A stretch of 64,000 bases of DNA from Paraburkholderia madseniana (lineage in GTDB: Bacteria; Pseudomonadota; Gammaproteobacteria; Burkholderiales; Burkholderiaceae), in assembly GCF_009690905.1 (NCBI RefSeq), contig NZ_VOSW01000036.1:23262-87261 (forward strand), written 5' to 3'. The translations under genes were made by a program, and so were the position numbers. Below the pieces are notes generated by a model. That model ran no database searches, was not told the origin of the DNA, and was given only the letters and a program-made list of their open reading frames with translations. Below are positions 45,582 through 53,492 of the stretch, piece by piece (position 1 is the stretch's first letter; every line of letters starts with the position of its first letter).

Positions 45582-45609
45582 TTGACTATTTCGTACGCTA
45601 GTGTATTGT
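45582..45609 (+). promoter_or_regulatory. etfBA promoter with operator-like palindrome (site D)
   Basis: TTGACT at 45582-45587, a 16-bp spacer and TATTGT at 45604-45609 make a good sigma-70-like promoter for etfBA. GTACGCTAGTGTAT at 45593-45606 covers the spacer and -10, in the same register as at sites B and C. Confidence 0.65.
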
Positions 45610-45683
45610 AATGCACAGAACCACTTTGGACATGCCGTGCGCGTGTCCGAGTCGTCCTCCCCAACATTCCCGGAGTTGAGCCC

Positions 45684-46433
45684 ATGAAGGTTCTGGTGCC
45701 CGTCAAGCGGGTCATTGACTATAACGTCAAGGTTCGCGTGAAAAGCGACGCAAGCGGTGTGGACATTGCCAACGTGAAGATGAGCATGAACCCGTTCGAT
45801 GAGATTGCGGTCGAGGAGGCGGTGCGCCTCAAGGAAAAAGGCGTCGTCACCGAGATCATTGCCATTTCCGCCGGCGCTGCCCAAGTCCAGGAAACCCTGC
45901 GCACGGCGCTCGCCATCGGGGCCGATCGTGCCATCCTCATTGAGACCGCCGAGGACCTCCAGCCTCTAGCTGTGGCCAAGCTCCTTAAGTCCATCGTCGA
46001 CAAGGAGCAACCCCAGCTCATTATCCTCGGCAAGCAGGCCATCGACGACGACGCCAACCAGACGGGCCAGATGCTGGCCTCGCTGGCCGATCTACCGCAA
46101 GCTACCTTCGCCTCCAAGGTGGAAGTCAAAGGGGACGAGGTTGAGGTCACCCGTGAAATCGACGGCGGCCTGGAAACCATCTCGCTGTCCTTGCCGGCGG
46201 TCATCACCACCGACCTGCGCCTCAACGAGCCGCGCTACGTCACGCTGCCCAGCATCATGAAGGCCAAGAAGAAGCAGCTCGATACACTCAGGCCCGAGGA
46301 CTTGGGCGTGGACGTCAAGCCTCGCCTGAAGACCCTCAAGGTCTGCGAGCCTCCCAGGCGCGGGGCCGGCATCAAGGTGCCCGACGTGGCTACGTTGGTC
46401 GACAAGCTCAAGAACGAAGCCAAAGTGATCTGA
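45684..46433 (+). CDS. etfB: Electron transfer flavoprotein subunit beta
   Basis: 249 residues with MKVLVPVKRVIDYNVKVRVK at the start, the AMP-binding-region GADRAILI and LGKQAIDDDANQTGQMLASL near residue 120, and LPSIMKAKKKQLDT near 190. Forms a heterodimer with EtfA. It accepts electrons from the several acyl-CoA dehydrogenases encoded in this window and passes them to the quinone pool by way of ETF:quinone oxidoreductase, which is not encoded here. A palindrome-containing promoter lies just upstream, suggesting a pathway-dedicated ETF copy. Confidence 0.9.
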   Translation: MKVLVPVKRVIDYNVKVRVKSDASGVDIANVKMSMNPFDEIAVEEAVRLKEKGVVTEIIAISAGAAQVQETLRTALAIGADRAILIETAEDLQPLAVAKLLKSIVDKEQPQLIILGKQAIDDDANQTGQMLASLADLPQATFASKVEVKGDEVEVTREIDGGLETISLSLPAVITTDLRLNEPRYVTLPSIMKAKKKQLDTLRPEDLGVDVKPRLKTLKVCEPPRRGAGIKVPDVATLVDKLKNEAKVI

Positions 46434-46458
46434 GAGACTGAAAGAGGAGAAAGGAAAC

Positions 46459-47391
46459 ATGACCGTACTCGTTATTGCCGAACACGACAACGCAAGCGTC
46501 AGGCCCGCCACCCTCAACACCGTGACTGCCGCCGCCCGTGTCGGCGGCGAGATCCACGTGCTGGTCGCCGGCTGCGAAGCCTCTGGAGCCGCTCAAGCGG
46601 CCGCCGCGATCGCCGGCGTGGCCAAAGTCATCGTGGCCGATGGCGCCAGCCTGAGCGAGAACCTCGCCGAGAATGTCGCTGCGCAGGTGCTCGCCATCGC
46701 TGGCGAGTACGGACACATCTTCTTCCCCGCCACGGCCAACGGTAAGAATATCGCCCCACGCGTGGCGGCGAAGCTCGATGTTGCCCAGATAAGCGACATC
46801 ACCGGGGTCAACAGCCCGGACACTTTCGAGCGCCCAATCTATGCCGGTAATGCGATTGCGACAGTGCAGAGCGTCGATGCGACCAAGGTCGTCACCGTGC
46901 GCGCCACGGCGTTTGACGCCGCGGCGGCGACTGGTGGCAGTGCCCGTGTCGAGCATGTGCAAGCGGTAGCCGATAGCGGCAAAAGCAGCTTCGTGGGCCG
47001 TGAACTCACGAGGAGCGATCGACCCGAACTGACGGTCGCAAAGATCGTCGTCAGTGGCGGAAGAGCCTTGGGCAGTGCCGAGAAATTCACCGAAGTCATG
47101 ACACCCCTTGCCGACAAACTGGGGGCGGGCCTGGGCGCCAGCCGCGCCGCTGTGGATGCGGGCTACGCGCCGAACGATTCGCAGGTGGGACAGACGGGGA
47201 AGATCGTCGCACCGCAGCTCTACATTGCCGCAGGCATTTCTGGGGCGATACAGCATTTGGCCGGCATGAAGGACTCCAAGGTGATCGTCGCGATCAACAA
47301 GGATCCTGAGGCACCTATTTTCAGCGTGGCCGACTATGGCCTCGAGGCTGATCTGTTCAGCGCCGTGCCGGAACTGGTCAAGGCTCTCTGA
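46459..47391 (+). CDS. etfA: Electron transfer flavoprotein subunit alpha
   Basis: 310 residues. The FAD-binding C-terminal domain has VVSGGRALGSAEKF, GASRAAVDAGYAPNDSQVGQTGKIVAP in pieces, YIAAGISGAIQHLAGM and VIVAINKDPEAPIF, all classical EtfA motifs. AGAGGAGAAAGG lies upstream of the ATG and the gene follows etfB by 25 bp. Confidence 0.92.
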   Translation: MTVLVIAEHDNASVRPATLNTVTAAARVGGEIHVLVAGCEASGAAQAAAAIAGVAKVIVADGASLSENLAENVAAQVLAIAGEYGHIFFPATANGKNIAPRVAAKLDVAQISDITGVNSPDTFERPIYAGNAIATVQSVDATKVVTVRATAFDAAAATGGSARVEHVQAVADSGKSSFVGRELTRSDRPELTVAKIVVSGGRALGSAEKFTEVMTPLADKLGAGLGASRAAVDAGYAPNDSQVGQTGKIVAPQLYIAAGISGAIQHLAGMKDSKVIVAINKDPEAPIFSVADYGLEADLFSAVPELVKAL

Positions 47392-47431
47392 CCACGCGCC
47401 TTGGCTAGCATTCTGTTTGAAGGAGAAGCGG

Positions 47432-47680
47432 ATGAGCATCGCAGAAAAGTCCTTGCGCTTGCTGGTTGAAAAATGGCTGACACCCACTCCGGCGACGCCG
47501 ATTCGGGTAACCCGGTTCAGTCGCACGCACTCTAATTGGAGGCGTTATGTCCGCGTCGAAGCACTGCGGCCGCAAGGCTCGATCACACTTTTTTTCTTCC
47601 AGCACGATGACGGTACGTGGCGTGTGTTCCCGCCTGAAACCGGGCGCTTGACTCTGCGCAGTTACATGGGCGCCATATGA
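47432..47680 (+). CDS. 82-residue small protein, paralogue of the one at 50634
   Basis: 82 residues with AAGGAG upstream of the ATG, 40 bp after etfA. No domain is recognised. It aligns end to end with the product at 50634-50882, also 82 residues; shared blocks include SLRLLVEKW/CLRSLVAKW, FSRT.S..RRYVR and FF.HDDG.W.VFP. The charged, strand-rich central segment suggests a small beta-rich domain. Function unknown. Confidence 0.6.
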   Translation: MSIAEKSLRLLVEKWLTPTPATPIRVTRFSRTHSNWRRYVRVEALRPQGSITLFFFQHDDGTWRVFPPETGRLTLRSYMGAI

Positions 47681-47789
47681 TTGGGTTATCTGCTCGGACG
47701 AATGGCAGCGAACTCGTCCGCCGTCGGCTTGCCCTATCACCCCGAAACGGCGACCTTGGAGCGTCTGTGGGGCTGCTTAAAAGCCGGTC

Positions 47790-49061
47790 TTAGCCTTCCG
47801 CCAGGTACCGGTGCACGAACGCTACGGCCATTGCACCCTCGCCAACTGCCGAGGCACAGCGTTTCACCGCACCGTGACGAACGTCACCCACTGCAAAGAG
47901 GCCGGGAACATTGGTTTCCAGGTAATACGGGTCACGATCGAGAGGCCAGTTGGGCGGCTGCCGCCCGTCGCGAAGAAGGTCGGGACCTGTCATCAAATAA
48001 CCACGCTCGTCCCGCATGACCCTTAACTCTGGAGCCCATTCAGTGTGTGGCACACCGCCGATACAGACGAACAGCCAGTGTGTGGCAACCCTGCGTTCCT
48101 GCCCCGTGTTGCGATCCTTGAGCGTTATCGCTTGAAGCTGGGAATCCCCTTCCAGCCCCGCCACTTCGGTTCGCGTAAGCACCTCCACATTCGTGGAGGC
48201 ACAAATGCGATCGACCAGGTATTGCGAAAGTGAGGATTCCAACGAATCACCACGGACGACGATGCTGACCCGCGAGGCAAACGGAGCAAAATGCATCACC
48301 GCCTGTCCTGCCGAGTTGCCGCCGCCGACGACATAGACGTGCTCGGTCCGGGTGAGCGAAGCTTCGCTCGAGCCCGCGCCATAGTACAAACCGGCTCCGA
48401 TATATTCCTCCTCCTTCGGCAAGCCGAGGTGCGCGTATTCGACGCCGGTCGCACAGATGATGGCGCGGGAGACAATCTTCGTGCCATCAGCAAGGTAGCC
48501 GACGCACCTGCCCGGCTGGAATTCGCCGCGGACGCCTTCGCGCGCCACGAGAATCTCCGTTCCGAAGCGACACGCCTGTTCCCTCGCTCGCTCGGCCAGT
48601 TCCGCGCCGCTGATTCCTCCGGGAAATCCAAGGTAGTTCTCAATCCTGGAGCTGCTGCCGGCTTGCCCGCCGATGGCAGATCGCTCGATCAGAACAGTTT
48701 TGAGCCCATCAGATGACGCGTAGACGGCGGCGCTCAAACCTGCCAGGCCCGCACCGTAAATGGCAAGATCGTACTCGGCACGCGACGGGGTGAGGAACCA
48801 GCCGAGCCTCTCCGTAATCTGGCGTACGGTTGGTGCCTCGATTCGGCTGCCATCCTGAAATACACAAACTGGCAGACGCGGATCATGGAGATGCTCCACA
48901 CCTGCCCGCGAGCGCGCCTCTTCGTCAGTCGTAAGCTGAACCCATTCGAAAGGCACGTCGCTGCGATGAAGAAAATCCCGAATGGTGTACGCCATCGGCG
49001 AACCCGCCTTGCCAATGATCCTGACAAGGGGAGGTAATGTCGTCTCTGAGTTCGCCGGCAC
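47790..49061 (-). CDS. Thioredoxin-reductase-like flavoprotein without the CxxC motif
   Basis: 423 residues. Residues 1-90 form a thioredoxin/glutaredoxin-like leader (VRIIGKAGSPMAYTIRDFLHRSDVPFEW), lacking an active-site CxxC. Residues about 95-420 are a two-domain FAD/NAD(P) reductase: DLAIYGAGLAGLSAAVYA, IGGQAGSSSRIENYLGFPGGISG, VYVVGGGNSAGQAVMHFA and GLFAVGDVRHGAVKRCASAVGEGA. Where thioredoxin reductase has CATC, the sequence reads YYGAGSSEAS, so it cannot reduce thioredoxin in the usual way. This type is seen in proteobacteria, often next to regulators. The role here is unknown. Confidence 0.75.
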   Translation of the reverse strand: MPANSETTLPPLVRIIGKAGSPMAYTIRDFLHRSDVPFEWVQLTTDEEARSRAGVEHLHDPRLPVCVFQDGSRIEAPTVRQITERLGWFLTPSRAEYDLAIYGAGLAGLSAAVYASSDGLKTVLIERSAIGGQAGSSSRIENYLGFPGGISGAELAERAREQACRFGTEILVAREGVRGEFQPGRCVGYLADGTKIVSRAIICATGVEYAHLGLPKEEEYIGAGLYYGAGSSEASLTRTEHVYVVGGGNSAGQAVMHFAPFASRVSIVVRGDSLESSLSQYLVDRICASTNVEVLTRTEVAGLEGDSQLQAITLKDRNTGQERRVATHWLFVCIGGVPHTEWAPELRVMRDERGYLMTGPDLLRDGRQPPNWPLDRDPYYLETNVPGLFAVGDVRHGAVKRCASAVGEGAMAVAFVHRYLAEG

Positions 49062-49325
49062 GGTCTTCTCCCTGCTTGCGGTTCACTTGTCAGCAAGCGC
49101 GGCCCGGCGCGATCTGTCGCTTCCACGAAGCCTCACTCGCCAGAACTCATGTTACTCCCGTTCCGTTTTGCGACGGCGGACCGCGCGCCGCCTCCAGGCC
49201 CGCAATAGCCTTGGCAGGGACTCCGGCCGGCTCCGATTTAATGGGCGACTCCCTCTGCGAAACGGGCAGACCTATGCCAAAGTGGGAAATCGTTGTTCCC
49301 CCTGCAAGGGACAGGAGAGTCGGCA
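49062..49325. other. Non-coding stretch upstream of an IS110 remnant
   Basis: 264 bp in which I see no gene. The last 40 bp (ending in an AGGAGAG Shine-Dalgarno-like stretch) probably belong to the IS110 leader that precedes the truncated start codon at 49326. Confidence 0.35.
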
Positions 49326-49370
49326 ATGAAGACTACGACTATTGGCGTAGATCTGGCGAAGCGCGTGTTA
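49326..49370 (+). pseudogene. IS110-family transposase N-terminal remnant
   Basis: The first residues read MKTTTIGVDLAKRVL, the conserved start of IS110 transposases (the Asp of the DEDD motif is in GVDLAK), with an AGGAGAG ribosome-binding site nine bases upstream. Similarity stops after about 15 codons, where the sequence joins the 3' end of a decarboxylase-like gene on the other strand. The rest of the element is gone. Confidence 0.6.
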
Positions 49371-49545
49371 TCGCACCAAACTCAATGCATTGGCCGCCAC
49401 CCGGCGCCATGCCCCGATGATGGCTTCGACCGCCTGGTTCACGTCCGGCTGGGTGGTCGCCCATGAGATGACCGACACGCGCATGTGCGCGGCGACAATT
49501 GTTCTGCCACGACGACACAGACTCATGGCAGCAGGTCGCGCGTGC
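49368..49545 (-). pseudogene. C-terminal remnant of a PLP-dependent decarboxylase
   Basis: The minus-strand frame ending at 49368 gives GRTIVAAHMRVSVISWATT, then QPDVNQAVEAIIGAWRRVA and a TAA stop. The RVS.I.WATT..DV..AV pattern is the usual C-terminus of group II PLP decarboxylases. Only about 40-50 residues remain, and the gene is cut off by the TetR gene region. Assignment is by motif only. Confidence 0.4.
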
Positions 49546-50199
49546 TCATTCGTCAGCCTTGCCGAGGCCACTCCATACGACCTTGACAGCCTTGCGGAAG
49601 GCATGCAGTTGCGAGGGGTTGTCTTCACTCCAGCGAAGGAAAATGACCAGGCCCTGGCAACTGGACAGGATCAATGCGCCACGCAATTCGCGTTCTTCCA
49701 TCGACAGTGCCGGATTGAGTTCGCCAACGAGCTTCGCAAAGAGCCTCGTGAACTGCTTCTGTATCTCTATGAAGACATCGCGCGCGAACGGTTCATGCAG
49801 CGCCAATCCCCAACTTTCGAAGATGGCTGCAGGCAACCCAGGTTTGACAAACTCGGCGAAAGCGTCGTCGATGATCGCTTCTAGCCGCGCCTGCGGGGAC
49901 CGGTTTCTGTTTTCGGCAAAGCCTCGAAAGCGGTCGAAGTACCGCTTTGCGATTTCCTCGATCGTGGCGCGCAACAGTGCTTCACGGGTCGAAAAATAGT
50001 GCTGTAAGGTGCTCAGACGAATGCCCGCATCATTGGCCACGCGGTTGATCGTGTACCCCGCGTAACCCGCCGCGATCAGCACGTTGATCGATACATCGAT
50101 GATCTCAGGCACCCGGCTCTCCCGATTGCCGCGCCGTCTCGTGAGTGTCGCGGTTCGTGGATCAAATATCGCTGCGGAAGTGAGGGTCAGTTTTTTCAC
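49546..50199 (-). CDS. TetR-family transcriptional regulator
   Basis: 217 residues from a GTG at 50199 with GGAG five bases upstream; the frame is open to 50328 but without a good start. N-terminal helix-turn-helix: EIIDVSINVLIAAGYAGYTINRVANDAGIRLSTLQHYFSTREALL, in pieces (AAGYAGYTINRVA, LQHYFSTREALL). The C-terminal ligand domain (about 80-215) is typical of TetR proteins. Two palindromes at 50390 and 50523 lie upstream, between this gene and the divergent small-protein gene, and are its likely operators. Confidence 0.82.
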   Translation of the reverse strand: MKKLTLTSAAIFDPRTATLTRRRGNRESRVPEIIDVSINVLIAAGYAGYTINRVANDAGIRLSTLQHYFSTREALLRATIEEIAKRYFDRFRGFAENRNRSPQARLEAIIDDAFAEFVKPGLPAAIFESWGLALHEPFARDVFIEIQKQFTRLFAKLVGELNPALSMEERELRGALILSSCQGLVIFLRWSEDNPSQLHAFRKAVKVVWSGLGKADE

Positions 50200-50389
50200 G
50201 TGCACTCCGTTCTGAGGCGCCGACTGTCTCGCTGTTCGGCGCAAAGTTTCCGTCTGGCAGCGGCCCGTGCGGTCGCAACCGCCCTGTGCGACAACAATCA
50301 TTCTTGCGGTTCTACGCTTTCCGGGCATCGCGTTGGCGAGTCGGCAGTGCGACTGCGCGGCGGCCGCTTCAGGAATCGCTCAACTTAAT

Positions 50390-50403
50390 AGGTTATCTAA
50401 CCT
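50390..50403. promoter_or_regulatory. TetR operator-like palindrome O1
   Basis: AGGTTA-TC-TAACCT, perfect 6-bp arms, about 190 bp upstream of the tetR start. A half-site, ATAGGTT, follows near 50412. The same core recurs at 50523. Confidence 0.6.
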
Positions 50404-50522
50404 GACTTAAGTATAGGTTGAGAAACCGGTTTTCCAAAGCATCGACACGCCAAATGTCCGATGAATCGACGCTTCCATCGGAAAATATCGTTTTCCCTTA
50501 CGCTCAAATTAAGCGGTTGATT

Positions 50523-50542
50523 TATAGGTTATCTAACCTATA
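50523..50542. promoter_or_regulatory. TetR operator-like palindrome O2
   Basis: TATAGGTTA-TC-TAACCTATA, perfect 9-bp arms around a TC spacer. A TTGACG -35-like hexamer starts at 50544, immediately to the right, so O2 abuts a probable promoter for the 82-residue protein gene at 50634. Confidence 0.7.
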
Positions 50543-50633
50543 GTTGACGGTAAGGTAACCGGCAAGACGTTGCAATGTTCCAGCCACGAATTGGTGGGAC
50601 ACGATGGTGGCGCCGCGGTGAGAGGAGAGCGAG

Positions 50634-50882
50634 ATGGGTTCCGGCAAGATGTGCTTGCGATCACTGGTCGCAAAGTGGTTTGGGCACTCTGCGGTGGTGG
50701 CGGTACGCGTGATGGAGTTCAGTCGCACACCATCGGATCGAAGGCGCTATGTGCGGATCGGCGTGGCGCGGCCGGACGGAGGTTTGACCATCATTTTCTT
50801 CCGGCACGATGACGGTTCGTGGAACGTGTTCCCGGCCAAGGCGAGCACGCCGGCGATGCGCGCTTACCCGCTTGCGGCATGA
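50634..50882 (+). CDS. 82-residue small protein, paralogue of the one at 47432
   Basis: 82 residues with GAGAGGAGAG upstream of the ATG. Same length and pattern as the product at 47432-47680: FSRTPSDRRRYVRIGVARPDGG then FFRHDDGSWNVFPAK. No known domain. It lies downstream of the TetR operator O2, so it is likely the main regulated target of that repressor, perhaps together with the next small gene. Confidence 0.65.
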   Translation: MGSGKMCLRSLVAKWFGHSAVVAVRVMEFSRTPSDRRRYVRIGVARPDGGLTIIFFRHDDGSWNVFPAKASTPAMRAYPLAA

Positions 50883-50920
50883 GCGACGGGTCGATAGTCG
50901 GGCGATCTCAGGAGAACGGA

Positions 50921-51127
50921 ATGAATACCCTGGAATTGGCGGCGGATGCTGGAATGCTGATCGTACTTGACGGCAGGATCGGCCGCACCGAGTACCGAAG
51001 CGTCCATGGAACGCTGGATGCGTTTCAGCGTTTTGTTCACGCGTTGGAGTCGGCACTGGCGAATAGCGAGGAGTCCGATGGGTCTCAGTGTCGGGGTAGC
51101 CTGTGCGCGGAGTCTTCGTCATCTTGA
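50921..51127 (+). CDS. Small hypothetical protein
   Basis: 68 residues with CAGGAG eight bases upstream of the ATG and 38 bp after the 82-residue gene. No domain or signal is recognised; the middle (LDGRIGRTEYRSVHGTLDAF) is mixed alpha/beta in character. Probably co-transcribed with the upstream small gene. Confidence 0.45.
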   Translation: MNTLELAADAGMLIVLDGRIGRTEYRSVHGTLDAFQRFVHALESALANSEESDGSQCRGSLCAESSSS

Positions 51128-51283
51128 CGAAATGGTGCCGGAGCGTCCACCAAGGAAACCTTCACGCTGAGCTGGAATGCGCATCTGGCCGCTGGCCATG
51201 AAACTGGAGCGGGTGCAGAACATGCTGGTGCCGGGTCGAGTTCGCTCACACTGCGGAGTAAGCTCGATTGAATGGAGAGACTG

Positions 51284-51733
51284 ATGAAGGTTTCCGCAAT
51301 CCACGCCTGGGTGACGGTGCTTGCTGCTATCGCCGCGGGGCTCCCTCAGGTCTCGTCCTACGCCTACGCGCTCGATCCGCAACTCGACTGTAGATCGAAC
51401 GCACACGCGTTCATCGCCCCGCTCCTGAAGGACCAGTACATCGATCCGAAGCCGATGCGCGTCGAGGCGAACTCGGTCAACGCATTTCGACCGGCGCACG
51501 GCAGCAACCTGACGGCATTTGGCTTTCGCGTCTACGCCGTCCTCGGATATGAACACGACGATGCACTGTTCAAACGCGGAGATGGCCAGCCTGTTACGGA
51601 CTCAGCCTATGGCGTGGTGGTGATCGGCCCCACCGAGTCAGTAGAAGCGCACGCGCACCGGGCCGGCAGCGGCGCTCTCATTCATCAAGTAGTTCCCCTC
51701 TTGCTAACGGCCATTTTCTGCCGTGGACCGTGA
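51284..51733 (+). CDS. Hypothetical secreted protein
   Basis: 149 residues from the ATG at 51284 (GGAGAG upstream). A signal peptide is visible (VSAIHAWVTVLAAIAAGLPQ, cleavage likely after AYA, before LDPQLDC). The mature part has two Cys, one near the start and one in AIFC at the end, that could pair. No named family. The ISKra4-like transposase frame starts inside its 3' end, so the last residues may have been changed by the insertion. Confidence 0.55.
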   Translation: MKVSAIHAWVTVLAAIAAGLPQVSSYAYALDPQLDCRSNAHAFIAPLLKDQYIDPKPMRVEANSVNAFRPAHGSNLTAFGFRVYAVLGYEHDDALFKRGDGQPVTDSAYGVVVIGPTESVEAHAHRAGSGALIHQVVPLLLTAIFCRGP

Positions 51734-53206
51734 CGCGCTCAGCGGCGCGGCCGTCCCGAGTCGCTTGCATTTCCGGATCGTTCTTGAGTTCGATAACGGC
51801 GATGGGAGTGTGGTGAAGCGGGTTGAGGTCATGCGGCTTCACAGGCCCGTCGAATACCAGACACCCGGAGACGTTGGACTATCACTCGCCGAAGGCAAGT
51901 CATTGCTCAATCGTGTGCAGCAGGAGTTCGTTGTCGAGCAGATCGAACGTTTTTGCGCGTCGCGTAGATCCTGTGTGGATTGCGGCGTACAGCGTCGCCT
52001 GCACGATAGTCATTGCTCGGAGCTGAAGACTGCGCTAGGAAAAGTTTTCTATTGCCGCGAACGATGGAAGGCCTGCAATTGTGGTGCTGACGGCTCGAAA
52101 TATGTTTCTCCGCTCAAGGACTACTTGACGGAGGCAAGTACCGGTGAACTGAGATGGCTGCACGCGGAGCTTGGCGCCACGATGCCTTATCGGCAAGCCA
52201 AGGCCATCATGGACCTTCTGCTACCCACCTCAGATCGCGACAATCATGTAACCATCCGCAACCACACCGTGGCCATCGGAAAATCGATACAGCACACGCA
52301 GCCGGTGCGTCGGTGGTGCAAGACGGCCAAACCGAATGCAGAGCTTGGCATTGACGTCGGCTATGTCCGTCGCGCACGTTGCAATCGCAAGGGTCAGGCA
52401 AGGAAAATCGCGCAGAAGCCGAGAACCGATCATCGTCGATCGCGGTCATCGTCGCTGCTTTGGGGCAAGCTGGTGAGCAACCACGAGTGTGGGCTTCCGC
52501 CCTGCCGCGAACCCGGCGGCTGAATCAAGAAATGAAACGATTCCTCGAGGACAGCGGATACGGGGATCCTAATGAAGTCGTTGTCCTAACTGATGGAGTT
52601 CGGGACCTGGCCGGCGTCGCCAATGACTTCACCTACGATAACGAGTGGATTCTCGATTGGGCGCACATCGGGCGGATGTTGCGACGCGTTGATCAGGCTA
52701 TCGCGCCTCTGGCTTACGGGCGACTCACGGAAAGTGGATCAGCGTTTGAACTGTGGGATCTGTTTGTTCGCTTCCGACATTACGTTTGGGTCGGAAGCAC
52801 AGTGGCGTGGCAGCAGTTCGCAGCCAAGCTCGCTCACTTGCTTGATCTGCGTGAGATACGAGATCCAGCAGCGAGAAGCCAAGTCAGGAAAGCGAGCTAT
52901 AGCCTTTCGAATGTGGTCACTTATCTCGAGAGCAACGTTGAGTCGCTGATCGACTATCGCACATGGCAACATGCGGGAGGGCGGATCTCCACCGGCTTCG
53001 TCGAATCGTCGATTAATCGAATTGTTGGCCGTCGAATGTGCAAGAGCCAGCATATGCGTTGGAGTCGCGTGGGGGCACACAGTGTCGTGCAATTGCGCGT
53101 CGCGTTGTTGAACAAGGAATTCCACGAACTCGCACAACGACAGTTTCCGTGGATTGTACAGCGACGTGTTACATGGCTCTGGCAGAAAACATCCCAGGGT
53201 TTTTAA
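51723..53206 (+). pseudogene. ISKra4-family transposase, frameshifted
   Basis: Two overlapping frames together cover an ISKra4 transposase. The first (51723-52523) has the N-terminal LHFRIVLEF...GLSLAEGKSLL region, a Cys-rich zinc-finger-like segment (SCVDCG, CNCG) and GIDVGYVRRA, the first catalytic Asp. The second (open from about 52379 to 53206) has VVVLTDGVRDLAG, DWAHIGRML and the C-terminal INRIVGRRMCKSQHMRW. The join requires a shift between about 52375 and 52430. The element's ends were not identified. Confidence 0.75.
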
Positions 53207-53409
53207 CGGCTTCCAGCTACAGCGGTTTGGCAAACTCACTTTAACCCCGTCGCCCGTCAGGGCGGCGGTGGAGGCCCGCTAGATGATTTTCAATTCTGTG
53301 ATTCGATGCCAATACGAACGCCTATGAAAACGACGCCTATCCGGTCCAGATGCCGACGGCGAAAATCTTAACGTTCGGCGGAAATTCGTCTGCTGAAAAG
53401 ATCGATGCA

Positions 53410-53445
53410 GTATCTCGGGATACCAAGAGGCGCCCCCCGAGATAC
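53410..53445. repeat. 10-bp inverted repeat
   Basis: GTATCTCGGG (53410-53419) and CCCGAGATAC (53436-53445) are perfect inverted repeats 16 bp apart, with further partial pairing outside (CGAT/ATCG). It lies downstream of pobA and could form a terminator-like hairpin on that transcript, or be a relic of a mobile-element end. No U-tract follows. Confidence 0.4.
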
Positions 53446-53492
53446 ATCGTCATAGACGACGAGTGTGAATCAAGCGAACATCGCTGTTGCCA

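Noticed and set aside
47681..47790. Plus-strand frame with GLPYHPETATLERLWGCLKA, reminiscent of the IS630/DDE end motif
   Set aside because: The match is a single short block without the usual catalytic context, so I could not support a transposase remnant.
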